Of a stretch of 64,000 nt of DNA, positions 22,336-32,959 are shown one piece after another. A program made the position numbers and the translations under genes. A model generated the notes under the pieces. That model searched no databases and was not told the origin of the DNA. It was given only the letters and a program-made list of their open reading frames with translations. Location: NCBI GenBank assembly GCA_950097015.1, contig CATNEN010000001.1, forward strand, positions 5,751,001-5,815,000. Reading direction: 5' to 3'. Each line of letters starts with the position of its first letter. The first letter of the stretch is position 1. The DNA is from Macrostomum hystrix (lineage: Eukaryota; Platyhelminthes; Macrostomidae).

Positions 22336-22885
22336 TTGTAAACAGTAATTTGTTTGCAATCCTTGTTCCAGAGGTAGGGAACAAATATTTCGGGCTGGAC
22401 ACAGCAGAAGCACTTCTATGAAGAAGTAACTGTTGTTTTTAGCAAATGTTATCCCGAATGGGCGATGGATGAGAAAACACGATCAAATATTTTTCTCCCT
22501 AACCAGCTGGGAAAAACTCCCACAGTGCACATTCAAGCTGCTTGAGATTGTTCGCTTGATTTCGCAGTGGATGACACGGGCTTGACGGATTGTGCAGAAT
22601 CGATCTCGTTGAAGAGACATGTCTGTTAACTGTACCAGCACTATAATGCAACAGGAAATCTATAGTTGGACTCCCTAAAGTACTTTGTGCCATCCGATGC
22701 TGTCCTCTTAGTCTGTTGTGTCTGTCATGCCTGCTTTTGGGTGCAGCTCTCGGGACGTAGCCTTATCACAATGCGGCTGTCATGCTGAGGAGTTGAACGA
22801 GAGACAGACAGAAAGACAAGCAGCGATTTCAGAATGGACTGATGAGATTGAGCCTTCGGATACAGATGTCACTTAGAAACGGTAG
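22336..22885. other. Unique spacer between two minisatellites
   Basis: No gene recognised. A 56-codon plus-strand open stretch ends near 22545, but its length is within chance expectation. Confidence 0.35.
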
Positions 22886-23303
22886 GGTGTCAGACGGATA
22901 AGGAGAGGGTGTCAGACGGATAGGGAGAGGCTGTCAGATGGATAGGGAGAGGCTGTCAGACGGATAGGGAGAGGGTGTCGGACGGATAGGGAGAGGCTAT
23001 CAGACGGATAGGGAGAGGGTGTCAGACGGATAGGGAGAGGCTATCAGACGGATAGGGAGAGGGTGTCAGACGGATAGGGAGAGGGTGTCAGACGGATAGG
23101 AAGAGGCTATCAGACGGATAGGGAGAGGGTGTCAGACGGATAGGGAGAGGGTGTCAGACGGATAGGGAGAGGGTGTCAGACGGATAGGGAGAGGGTGTCA
23201 GACGGATAGGGAGAGGGTGTCAGACGGATAGGGAGAGGGTGTCAGACGGATAGGGAGAGGGTGTCAGACGGATAGGGAGAGGGTGTCAGACGGAGGGTGT
23301 CAG
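22886..23303. repeat. Minisatellite, 22-bp unit, about 19 copies
   Basis: Unit GGGAGAGGGTGTCAGACGGA plus TA, with GGTGTC/GGCTAT/GGCTGT variants concentrated in the left half and homogeneous copies on the right. Confidence 0.95.
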
Positions 23304-23470
23304 AGTGTAACTCACCCCCTTTCTTCACAACTCACTCCATCTCCTCAGAACTCACCCCTCTCTTCACAACTCACCCCCTCACTTCACAACTCACCCCCTC
23401 TCTTCACAACTCTTTCCAACTCTTCACAACTCACCCCCCCTCTTAACAACTCTCCCCCTCCTCACAAAAC
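23304..23470. repeat. Pyrimidine-rich degenerate tandem repeat
   Basis: About nine degenerate copies of an 18-20-bp unit resembling TTCACAACTCACCCCCTC. It directly abuts the 22-bp array. Confidence 0.85.
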
Positions 23471-24143
23471 TCAGTCTTCTAATGTCGAGCACTTTAAAAA
23501 TATTCTAGTTTTGGTAGATTTCGAAGAATTTCTGTCATGAAGCGAAATTTTCGATCGTGTGAGTCGTAGAAAGTTTAGAAATTTGCAGATCCAAGTCTAA
23601 ATCAATAGCTTGACAATGTCACGTGTAATAATCTGGTTTCAATACAAATTAAAATGCCTATTTTTGCAATTTGTGTGGTGAAATAAGACAGTTTCAATTA
23701 GTTAAATACTTAAAATATGCATTCTCGTGTTTGGGTTCTTACTTTCTAGGAAAATTATTCAACCTATAGACAAATGTGCATGTCTCATTGATTTTAAAGA
23801 TACACAATCAATGCGTAAACAATGACCAGCGATTGTTTGAATGACATATACAAATATTAAAAACAAAAATAAAAAAATCATGCATGCTAATTGACAGTCG
23901 AAAAATAAAATCTAAATAATCATATGTATCTATAGTCAATTATGAAGTCTTTCAAAACCGGAGGATTTGAGTAATGGGAGTACAAAGTACTTATCGTAGT
24001 TATCGTAGCATAAAGCTCGTTTCCAAACCACGACGTCTTTGTATGTGACGTCAAACCTTTCAAACAGCTCACGTTGAGAACAAATAAAAATATTGCTTCT
24101 GTACAATCGAGGTCGCATCGAGTTTTCAAATCAGAATGCTTAT
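23471..24143. other. AT-rich sequence, probable 3' flank of the GPCR gene
   Basis: No independent gene recognised. Short minus-strand frames at 23920-24147 lie directly behind the GPCR stop codon and are most simply 3'UTR. Confidence 0.4.
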
Positions 24144-25484
24144 TCACAACTGCTGCAGTTCAATTCGGTCTGGTCCGTGCCCGAAGTTCCAGGTGATGCG
24201 GCAGCCGCAGCAGCAGCGGCATCGGTTGCCTAGTCGACGTATTGTGCGTCGATAAAGCGAATGTGTCGCCACCAAGAAGTAGGGATTGAACATACAGTTG
24301 GTTAGAGCCAGAAGGTGGAAGCTGAACACCAGCTTATGCATCAGCTCACTGTTGCTGTTGTGGTCAGATTCAAGCAAACTCGACCTGTACAGCTGCAGGC
24401 ACTGCATTGGCAGCCAGGTGAGAGCAAAGATTAGCACTAGAGCAACGCCTAGTAGGAAAATTCGTCTTGAGGTGGCCACTCGCTTGCGTCGATTCATGGC
24501 GCTGCAAGTGGAGGCCAGCGAGAAGTGGTGCCGCATGCTTGACAGACGCACCAAGGTGGTGTCCGAGGTCTGGTAACTGCAGGACATCATCATGGCCTCG
24601 TAGCGCTTGTGCACGTTCAGAATGCGGTTGGACACGTAGATTGCTCGGCAGATTCGAAAGTAGGCAACGGTGAGGCTGAGCAGTGGCAGCAGGCACACTA
24701 GGTTGAGCACAGCGACTCCGTACCAGAACTCGCTACCGCGCATCGGAGATACTGCCGTTGAATTACTCGAATCCGACGTCGGCTCGCCGATGAGGCTCCA
24801 GTCCTCGTGACACACCGGCCAGTTGATGTTGACGCCCAGCCGAATGAAACGACTCTCCGTGCTACGATCGACGATGGAAACTCGGGCCACCGGGGCGGAG
24901 ATGGCCAGCGAGGCGAGCCAGATGCTGCCGATCGTCAGCAGCTCGTTGCGAGCCAATCTGCGTCCACCGTCCGGCCAGCCGACGGCGTTCTTGCTGACGC
25001 TGAGACTTCGCAGCCAGCTGAGGCAAGTGAGGGTGAAGACGCTGCTGCACATCAGGCTGACACTGAGTGAGTGACGAAGCTTGCAGGCTGCTTCGCCTAG
25101 AAACCACCGGTTGTCGATCTGATCAGCGCAGGTGGCTGGAATGATTGTCAGCGCAACTAGCAGGTCGCACACAATCAGGTTCAGGTAGAAGCAGCGATGA
25201 CTTTGACTCTTTCGCTGGTTCCAGGCTGAGACGATGGCGTACAGCATCAGCAAGTTACCAACAATGGCCAACGCTGACACAAAGCTGTACATGGCGATCA
25301 TGCCTCGGTAGAATGGCTGGGAAAGCTTGGCGGCCACAGTCTCATTGTAGAGTATCGACTCCAGCACCGTTTGAAGTCTGGCTAGATAATTCGGATCTGT
25401 CATCATGGGCAGCCGACTAGCTTTCAGAGAGTCGTTCTCAAACGCTTGAGTCCGGTACGGATGGTTCAGGGTGGCCTTCTCCAT
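24144..25484 (-). CDS. Class A (rhodopsin-like) GPCR, neuropeptide-receptor type, single exon
   Basis: 446 residues in one exon, with seven hydrophobic segments. TM1 carries GN (76-77); TM2 has LxxxD with Asp107; Cys134 at the top of TM3 pairs in this family with an ECL2 cysteine (Cys225 fits). TM6 has FALTWLP (Trp357, Pro359) and TM7 has CMFNPYF (Asn400-Pro401). The N-terminus has NDS and NET glycosylation sites. The tail has a cysteine cluster (RCRCCCGCR) suited to palmitoylation. Two signature motifs are altered: the DRY position after TM3 reads L-R-S, and the Tyr of NPxxY is Leu. Organisation is closest to invertebrate peptide receptors, coupling to G proteins at the plasma membrane, but the ligand cannot be inferred. 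An acceptor-like TTCTAG lies a few bases before the ATG, so a 5'UTR intron or trans-splicing is possible. Confidence 0.9.
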   Translation of the reverse strand: MEKATLNHPYRTQAFENDSLKASRLPMMTDPNYLARLQTVLESILYNETVAAKLSQPFYRGMIAMYSFVSALAIVGNLLMLYAIVSAWNQRKSQSHRCFYLNLIVCDLLVALTIIPATCADQIDNRWFLGEAACKLRHSLSVSLMCSSVFTLTCLSWLRSLSVSKNAVGWPDGGRRLARNELLTIGSIWLASLAISAPVARVSIVDRSTESRFIRLGVNINWPVCHEDWSLIGEPTSDSSNSTAVSPMRGSEFWYGVAVLNLVCLLPLLSLTVAYFRICRAIYVSNRILNVHKRYEAMMMSCSYQTSDTTLVRLSSMRHHFSLASTCSAMNRRKRVATSRRIFLLGVALVLIFALTWLPMQCLQLYRSSLLESDHNSNSELMHKLVFSFHLLALTNCMFNPYFLVATHSLYRRTIRRLGNRCRCCCGCRITWNFGHGPDRIELQQL

Positions 25485-26204
25485 CAGCTAGAATCTAACA
25501 GTACTAAGTTTAGTAAATATAGTGATTCTATATAGTATTCAGGCCAAATGAACAGACAGAGTAATATAGAACGGGCAAGGAGGATAGAGCCACAGACACA
25601 GGCCAGCGTTGATGGCTTAGTGGAGAGGAAAAATGCGTTTTTTAGATTTCCGGAAAACCGCAGAGAGTGAAAGAGAGAATGAGAGCGGAAAATATGTTGG
25701 AGACTGTGGCAGGCGGGGGCAGAAAGTAGGCAGTGCGGTGGTAGAGGACGTTTTTCGCCCAAAATCGATGCCTGACGCCGTATTTCTATGCCGCCGCGAT
25801 GGAATCCGGGAATCTCGGTCCAGCTGCGGAATGGAGGGACGTAGAGTTTGTAGGGAGGACCAGAGGGTACGTGGTTAGTCTCTAACCAGCATTCACTCTC
25901 TTCCCCTCCGTCTTCCTCGTTATCCCTAGTCGTCACTCTCTGATTGGCTGACGCTGTCCTTCAGGTCCTGTATTCGCAGCTAGAAGGGCCATTGAACTTG
26001 AAGAATGACTGACGGCCGATGGCGGTCAAGAGGTTTGTCCGACTGAAAATCACATAGGAATTCAAGATCAAGGTAGGACAGACTGCTCAGATACGGAAGT
26101 GAATAGCTGTGTTCTTGAAATGCGGCAGATCTATGATTTCTGGAATCACTTTTGGCTTTTATGAAAAATGTTTGAGACGACAAGATGACAGTCCGAGAGA
26201 AAAC
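25485..26204. other. 5' flank of the GPCR gene
   Basis: Contains a 150-codon minus-strand open stretch (25484-25936) that runs to the GPCR start codon. It has no recognisable domain and is treated as 5'UTR or promoter sequence. No TATA element was assigned. Confidence 0.4.
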
Positions 26205-26515
26205 GAGAGTGAAGGATAGAATCAGAGAGTAAGGGAGAGTTAGAGTCAGAGAGAGTCAGAGAGAGACAGAGAGAGACAGAGAGAGTCAGAGAGAGTCAGA
26301 GAGAGTCAGAGAGAGTCAGAGAGAGTCAGAGAGAGTCAGAGAGAGTCAGAGAGAGTCAGAGAGAGTCAGAGAGAGAGTCAGAGAGAGAGTCAGAGAGAGA
26401 CAGAGAGAGAGTCAGACAGTCAGAGAGAGACAGAGAGAGACAGAGAGAGTCAGAGAGAGAGAGTCAGAGAGAGAGACAGAGAGAGACAGAGAGAGTCAGA
26501 GAAAGTCAGAGAGAC
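26205..26515. repeat. Simple repeat, about 10-bp GAGAGTCAGA unit
   Basis: Purine-rich array of GAGAGTCAGA and GAGAGACAGA units with phase slips in the right half. Confidence 0.95.
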
Positions 26516-26937
26516 AACACAGTGATATAATTTGCTAGGTAAATTGAATTTCACACCCAGTGCCAATTCTTTATTGATTTATCTGGTGCCACATCTGTAG
26601 CCATTTTAGATTACTCGTGTTAATCCTGTGCGAATTTCAAGTCTTGCAGACAAATCTGATTAGGCCCCGTCTTGACCCACTTTGGTCAGCTCGAGTCATT
26701 CAATTATCGCTTATAGAGTTGCACTTTTTTATTTTTGAAGCAGAATTAATTGATTCTGTGCACTAAATTTCTGTACAGTCAACTGATTTCCTTAGTTTCC
26801 CTGTCTCCTAAGAATGTAAACAAATTGGTGTTTTGAAAAAAGCGATACAAAATATTAAATACCTCTACAATTGTTAGACATGACTAATATCGCTTGGTTA
26901 AGTATCGATTGTCTGTCAGATAGACTGTTCGATATTA
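26516..26937. other. Spacer between arrays
   Basis: AT-rich; nothing recognised. Confidence 0.4.
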
Positions 26938-27770
26938 TCTCACGTGTTAGATATTGTCTCACCTGTTAGATATTGTTTCACCTGTTAGATATTGTCTCAC
27001 CTGTTAGATATTAATTCACCTGTTAGATATTGTCTCATCTGTTAGATATTGTCTCACCTGTTTGATATTGTCTCATCTGTTAGATATCGTCTCACCTGTT
27101 TGATATTGTCTCATCTGTTAGATATTGTCTCACCTGTTTGATATTGTCTCATCTGTTAGATAGTGTCTCACCTGTTAGATATTAATTCACCTGTCTGATA
27201 CTGTCTCACCTGTTTGATATTGTCTCACCTGTTAGATATTGTCTCACCTGTCTGATACTGTCTCAACTGTTTGATATTGTCTCACCTGTTAGATATTGTC
27301 TCACCTGTTAGATATTGTCTCATCTGTTAGATATTGTCTTATCTGTTAGATATTAATTCACCTGTCTGATACTGTCTCACCTGTTAGATATTGTCTCACC
27401 TGTTAGATATTGTCTCATCTGTTAGATATTGTCTCATCTGTTAGATATTAATTCACCTGTCTGATACTGTCTCACCTGTTAGATATTGTCTCACCTGTTA
27501 GATATTGTCTCATCTCTTAGATATTGTCTCACCTGTTAGATATTAATTCACCTGTCTGATACTGTCTCACCTGTTAGATATTGTCTTACCTGTTAGATAT
27601 TGTCTCACCTGTTAGATATTGTCTTACCTGTTAGATATTGTCTTACCTGTAAGATATTGTCTCACCTGTTAGATATTGTCTTACCTGTTAGATATTGTCT
27701 TACCTGTTAGATATTGTCTCACCTGTTAGATATTGTCTTACCTGTTAGATATTGTCTTACCTATTGTCCC
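26938..27770. repeat. Minisatellite, 19-bp unit, about 44 copies
   Basis: Unit CACCTGTTAGATATTGTCT with CATCTG, TTTGAT, CTGATACTG and ATTAATT variants. It contains the E2-box CACCTG and shares a TGTTAGA core with the 21-bp array at 17483-18312. Confidence 0.96.
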
Positions 27771-28274
27771 GCCTAAAACTATACATATAAAGTCTAGTTA
27801 GTCTCGCCTGTATGGTCATGCTTTTCTCTAGAATTTCTTTGTTCCTTTGAAGTTGCAAAGTTTCTTTGAGGTTTTCCTAGAAACTTCTTATTGGAACATT
27901 GTAGATAATAATCCATGAGAACGTTTCACAACGGGTACTTTAGCATCCAGTAATCTGAGTAATGCGTAACCCCAACATCAACTATCTTGAGGAGAATTTT
28001 TAACCAAGATAGCTGATAGGAATACACGCTATAGTTATATACTTGAAGAAGCCTGTCCTACGAAAAAGTACAAATCAACTTTCACACGTAGTGCAAACAC
28101 GCGAGCTAAAAAGGGCTGGCCGATTTAGTTATATATTTGGAAAACTCAAACAGACTACTAGCTAATATATAATACATATTATATATGTACGGCCTTCATA
28201 TGCTTTGTAGCTTATCAGCTCCACTCATCACCTACGGAGCAGATAAGACAGCTTGCTGCCTCAACTCCTCCTCA
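27771..28274. other. Unique spacer between minisatellites
   Basis: No gene or RNA recognised. Confidence 0.4.
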
Positions 28275-28985
28275 ATCTTTCTGCCCTCTCTTCTCTCCCC
28301 AGTCTTTCTCCCACCCTCTTCTCTCCCCAGTCTTTCTCCCCTCTCTTCTCTCCCCAGTCTTTCTTCCCTCTCTTCTCTCCCCAGTTTTTCTTCCCTCTCT
28401 TCTCTCCCCAGTCTTTCTTCCCTCTCTTCTCTCCCCAGTCTTTCTTCCCTCTCTTCTCTCCCCAGTCTTTCTCCCACCCTCTTCTCTCCCCAGTCTTTCT
28501 CCCCTCTCTTCTCTCCCCAGTCTTTCTTCCCTCTCTTCTCTCCCCAGTCTTTCTTCCCTCTCTTCTTTCCCCAGTCTTTCTCCCCTCTCTTCTCTCCCCA
28601 GTCTTTCTTCCCTCTCTTCTTTCCCCAGTCTTTCTCCCCTCTCTTCTCTCCCCAGTCTTTCTCCCCTCTCTTCTCTCCCCAGTCTTTCTCCCCTCTCTTC
28701 TTTCCCCAGTCTTTCTCCCCTCTCTTCTCTCCCCAGTCTTTCTCCCACCCTCTTCTCTCCCCAGTCTTTCTTCCCTCTCTTCTCTCCCCAGTCTTTCTTC
28801 CCTCTCTTCTCTCCCCAGTCTTTCTCCCCTCTCTTCTCTTTCCAGTCTTTCTCCCCTCTCTTCTCTTCCCAGTCTTTCTCCCCTCTCTTCTCTTTCCAGT
28901 CTTTCTCCCCTCTCTTCTCTTTCCAGTCTTTCTCCCCTCTCTTCTCTTCCTAGTCTTTCTCCCCTCTCTTCTGTCTCCAAACTTT
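28275..28985. repeat. Polypyrimidine minisatellite, 27-bp unit, about 26 copies
   Basis: Units run CCCCTCTCTTCTCTCCCCAG then TCTTTCT. Spacing of 27 bp was measured between successive CCCCAG words (28-bp exceptions where CCCACC replaces CCCC). Each unit ends like a strong plus-strand 3' splice site (long pyrimidine tract, then CAG). Open frames of up to 325 codons across it on both strands are artefacts of composition. Confidence 0.97.
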
Positions 28986-29354
28986 CTCAACCCTCTCCAA
29001 TCTATCTTGTCTTTCCTTTATCGAAATTTAATGGCGCCTCCAGCCGTTGCTTTAAGATTTGTTCCTCAATTCTGGGACTCCATAATAATCGAACCCGAAT
29101 CGTCCCCTGGGGCTAACAAACTGATTGTCTGTCTCACTGTAGTGCCTAACCGATCTAGTTAAATGAAAGAGATTGACAGAAGAGATGAATTAGTCTGAGA
29201 TTGGAGCCGTTTGGCCAGACTTCTAGAAGGCAGCCTCGATTTAACGAGCTAATTTTTTCAAATTGGGAGCTTTTGAGTTCAGGTGCACTTTTGTAGATAC
29301 AGCTGCGTAAACTGGGAACACGAACTGAGATGGGATTCTGGGTAAGATTATTTT

Positions 29355-29851
29355 AAGATAAGATGAGATGAGATGAGATGAGATGAATTGAGCTGAGATG
29401 AGATGAGATGAGATGAGATGAATTGAGATGAGATGAGATGAGATGAGATGATATGAATTGAGATTAGATGAGATAAGATGAGATGAGATGGCATGAGATG
29501 AGATGAGATGAGATGAGATGAATTGAATGAGATGAGATGAGATGAGATGAATTGAGACGAGATGAGATAGGATGAGGTGAGATGAGATGAGATGAGATGA
29601 GGTGAGATGAGATGAGATGAGATGGCATGAGATGAGATGAGATGAGATGGCATGAGATGAGATGAGATGAGATGGCATGATATGAGATGAGATGGCATGA
29701 GATGAGATGAGATGAGATGGCATGAGATGAGATGAGATGGCATGAGATGAGATGAGATGAGATGAGGTGAGATGAGATGAGATGAGATGAGATGAGATGA
29801 GATGAGATGAGATGAGATGAGATGAGATGAGATGAGATGAGATAAGATTAC
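29355..29851. repeat. Pentanucleotide repeat (GAGAT)n with interruptions
   Basis: About 500 bp of GAGAT units, interrupted on the left by GAATT and GGCAT variants and pure at the right end (29767-29840). Ser/His/Leu-rich minus-strand frames across it are artefacts. Confidence 0.97.
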
Positions 29852-29945
29852 AAAAGCTTAAACATACTAAGAAAGTACATATAAATCGAACTGAAATATT
29901 TCCCAGTTCCAGAATCCGTTAGTAAAGAAGTGAATTCTGTCCACA

Positions 29946-30173
29946 ATGCTTTCCAGCAAAAAGCAGACTTTCACAATCATGGGACAGAGAGTAGAGCTAC
30001 TGGCTATCGACCTGCAATGCATTTAGAATTTACAACAACAACAGTCCTGGATAGACGCCAAACTATGCACTGTCAACAGATTCTACAGTTATGAAGGCTG
30101 AATTCTAGAAGAAGCGGGATACAGAAATGCGGAACAATTTTTGTCCCTCATGAAGCAAATCGGTAGGTAACGG
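29946..30173 (+). pseudogene. Possible decayed coding fragment
   Basis: One plus-strand frame, with in-frame stops at 30024-30026 and again before the last third, gives protein-like sequence ending ILEEAGYRNAEQFLSLMKQI just ahead of a GTAGGT donor-like site. The final segment loosely resembles the GY/F-x-x-x-x-x-FL pattern of OST-HTH/LOTUS domains, but it is too short for assignment. It could equally be a short real exon with an acceptor at the TTCTAG preceding it. Confidence 0.2.
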
Positions 30174-30647
30174 AGCCTCTAACGCATGCTTCAATATTAT
30201 ACGTGCATGACGAAAGTTAAGAGCCCTGGCAGATGAAGAACTCAAACTCAGACTCAAACCGGCTCAAAGCAGTTTTACATTTTACTCAATAGATCGTAGA
30301 GCTAAACTCAATACAACCCACGCAATTCTTTTTGTACTTGAAAATTACTATTTAAAAGTTGCTTTTTTCGTCGAAAATTTTGTTTGAAAAATGTCTATTT
30401 CTCTATTTTGTTCGTTTTAGAATCCTTTTTTTCTGCAATGTTTTTTTCCTTACGATCCATCTGTACACTATGAGAACTGAAGATTAAAAAGTAACATTTA
30501 TTTATTCAAGGGTTCTATATTGTTACACATTGTTTTTCACATTCTTTTGTAATTAAACTGCAGTTTACTTGCTTTTCTACTTAAATTTACTCTAATTTCT
30601 CCGTATCCATGCATATCATTTACGAGGACTTTCTCGTAGCTTTCTCT
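30174..30647. other. AT-rich spacer
   Basis: Nothing recognised. Confidence 0.4.
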
Positions 30648-31192
30648 CTAGTTTTCTCCAGTTTTCTCTAGTTTTCTCTAGTTCTCTCTAGTTTTCACTA
30701 GTTTTCTCTAGTTTTCTCTCGTTTTCTCTCGTTTTCTCTAGTTTTCTCTAGTTTTCACTAGTTTTCTCTAGTTTTCTCTAGTTTTCTCTAGTTTTCTCTA
30801 GCTTTCACTAGTTTTCTCTAGTTTTCTCTAGTTCTCTCTAGTTTTGTATCGTTTTCTCTAGTTTTCTTTAGTTTTCTCTAGTTTTCTCTAGTTTTCTCTA
30901 GTTTTCTCTAGTTTTCTTTAGTTTTCTCTAGTTTTCTCTAGTTTTCTCTAGTTTTCTCTAGTTTTCTTTAGTTTTCTCTAGTTTTCTTTAGTTTTCTCTA
31001 GTTTTCTCTAGTTTTCTCTAGTTTTCTCTCGTTTTCTCTAGTTTTCTCTAGTTTTCTCTAGTTTTCATTAGTTTTCTTTAGTTTTCACTAGTTTTCTCTA
31101 GTTTTCACTAGTTTTCTCTCGTTTTCTCTAGCTTTCACTAGTTTTCTCTAGTTTTCTCTAGTTTTCTCTAGTTTTCTCTCGTTTTCTCTAGT
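30648..31192. repeat. 10-bp tandem repeat, about 54 copies
   Basis: Unit GTTTTCTCTA with CTC/CAC/CTT and final A/C variants; the 10-bp phase is unbroken over nearly the whole array. Confidence 0.97.
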
Positions 31193-31918
31193 CACGTTTT
31201 TAATAGTTTTCTTTCTGCCTGACACATGGCATTTTTCTAGATCCCAATCTATATTTCACTAGTTTTAAACCATCTACGTGCACTTTTAAGCGTACCTCCT
31301 ATAGCTTCTTAAGTCTAACCAAAGGTTTTTTGTAAATTTGCCAAATGTGAAAGTTTTTCAGCCACGTCTCTGAAACGTATATTTTAAAGAAAGAAAACCA
31401 TTTTGAGTTAGCCAGTTGACGAGGCTTCTTGAGCTTTATTGCGCGACCTTAGCAACAGCCTAGCAACGCAAGATTGTGGAGACAGAAATCAATTCTATTG
31501 TCTAAGTGACACTTCTATTATGCCTGCAGCTGTCAGCTACGAGATTTCTGCTCTTGGACTTGAAAAATCTGGCCATACTCACACTTCAAGACCTCACCGT
31601 TTAGAATTATAATGACTATTTTGTAGAGTATAAAAATATGCTTTTTGCTTGGACAAACTTTCTGCCCAAATTAGAAATCTCTGACTGCCTACCGAGTCAC
31701 TCATAAACTTACTCAATTCAACCAGGGAGAAAAATTGCACAAATCGATCAATATATTCCCATTTGTGCCCATTACTCACTTAGTATTTGAAAGTTCCAAG
31801 AGGATTGCAATAATAGCAACACTGGGATTAAACTGTTTGTAATAGATGCGTACGATATAGGATTATAATATCGACGGATTTATATAGCATGCTAAATGTA
31901 ATATTTAAGAACAATATC
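31193..31918. other. Spacer between arrays
   Basis: No gene recognised; a 61-codon minus-strand frame at 31594-31779 has no supporting features. Confidence 0.4.
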
Positions 31919-32459
31919 TCTCCTCCACTCTCCATCTCACCCTCTCTCTCCCCCACTGTCTCTCCTTCTCACCCTCTCTCTCCCCCACTGTCTCTCCTTC
32001 TCACCCACTCTCTCCTCCTGTCTCTCCTTCTCACCCTCTCTCTTCCACTCTGTCTCTCTTTCTCACCCCCTCTCTCCCCCACTGTCTCTCCTTCTCACCC
32101 TCTCTCTCCCCCACTGTCTCTCCTTCTCACCCTCTCTCTCCCCCACTGTCTCTCCTTCTCACCCTCTCTCTCCCCCACTGTCTCTCCTTCTCACCCACTC
32201 TCTCCTCCTGTCTCTCCTTCTCACCCTCTCTCTTCCACTCTGTCTCTCTTTCTCACCCCCTCTCTCCCCCACTGTCTCTCCTTCTCACCCTCTCTCTCCC
32301 CCACTGTCTCTCCTTCTCACCCTCTCTCTCCCCCACTGTCTCTCCTTCTCACCCTCTCTCTCCCCCACTGTCTCTCCTTCTCACCCTCTCTCTCCCCCAC
32401 TGTCTCTCCTTCTCACCCTCTCTCTCCCCCACTGTCTCTCCTTCTCACCCTCTCTCTCT
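31919..32459. repeat. Polypyrimidine minisatellite, 30-bp unit, about 18 copies
   Basis: Units of CTCTCTCCCCCACTGTCTCT followed by CCTTCTCACC; a variant block with CACTCTCTCCTCCTG near 32005 recurs near 32190. Long Ser/Pro/Leu frames are artefacts. Confidence 0.96.
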
Positions 32460-32959
32460 TTCTTACAATCTGGCCCATGTTCTCTTACGTTAAAAATCTT
32501 TCGTATCTCTCAGTCTCTCTCCTCATTTCGCTTAATTCTTCCTCATTTCGCCTTCGACTTTCTTCTCTTCCCATCTTCTACTTAAAATGTAGAATTTCGA
32601 CAAGTAAATTATCATTTAATTGCGAAGGGTTTCGGGCACTCAACTAAATGGCTGTCTTGCTGTAGAAGTATAGAGTACAGTATTCTAGATATCATATTCT
32701 TACTGAGCTGTGAGTTCTTCCCGTGTCATTTGAACTTCAGTGACACAACTGACAGGGCGTGAGAAAACTGTACTCATGCTTGCTGGGCAATTTTTCATGT
32801 GCATGCAGCTGTTGGCAGCTATGCAGCTATGCAGCTGATAATTAAATCTCAAACCTAGGGTTCTCTAACTCACAGCTGTACAAACTGAGGCCAAAGAACT
32901 CTCAAATCAGCGAAAAAATTCCAGTCTACGTCTAAAAATATTAGTCATTAAATCTCCCT
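32460..32959. other. Spacer between arrays
   Basis: Nothing recognised. Confidence 0.4.

Noticed and set aside
22374-22547. 56-codon open stretch with some protein-like character
   Set aside because: Length is within chance expectation; no acceptor in phase and no family resemblance.
24286-25420. Numerous 80-110-codon frames antisense or frame-shifted to the GPCR
   Set aside because: Shadows of the real GPCR coding sequence caused by its GC-rich codon use.
25484-25936. 150-codon minus-strand frame ahead of the GPCR
   Set aside because: No domain or conserved pattern; best read as GPCR 5'UTR or promoter sequence.
28185-29162. Open frames of 239-325 codons on both strands
   Set aside because: Lie in the 27-bp polypyrimidine array; open because of composition and unit length, with no non-repetitive domain.
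29241-29743. Ser/His/Leu-rich minus-strand frames
   Set aside because: Translation of the GAGAT pentanucleotide array.
31889-32647. 252-codon Ser/Pro/Leu-rich frame
   Set aside because: Translation of the 30-bp polypyrimidine array.
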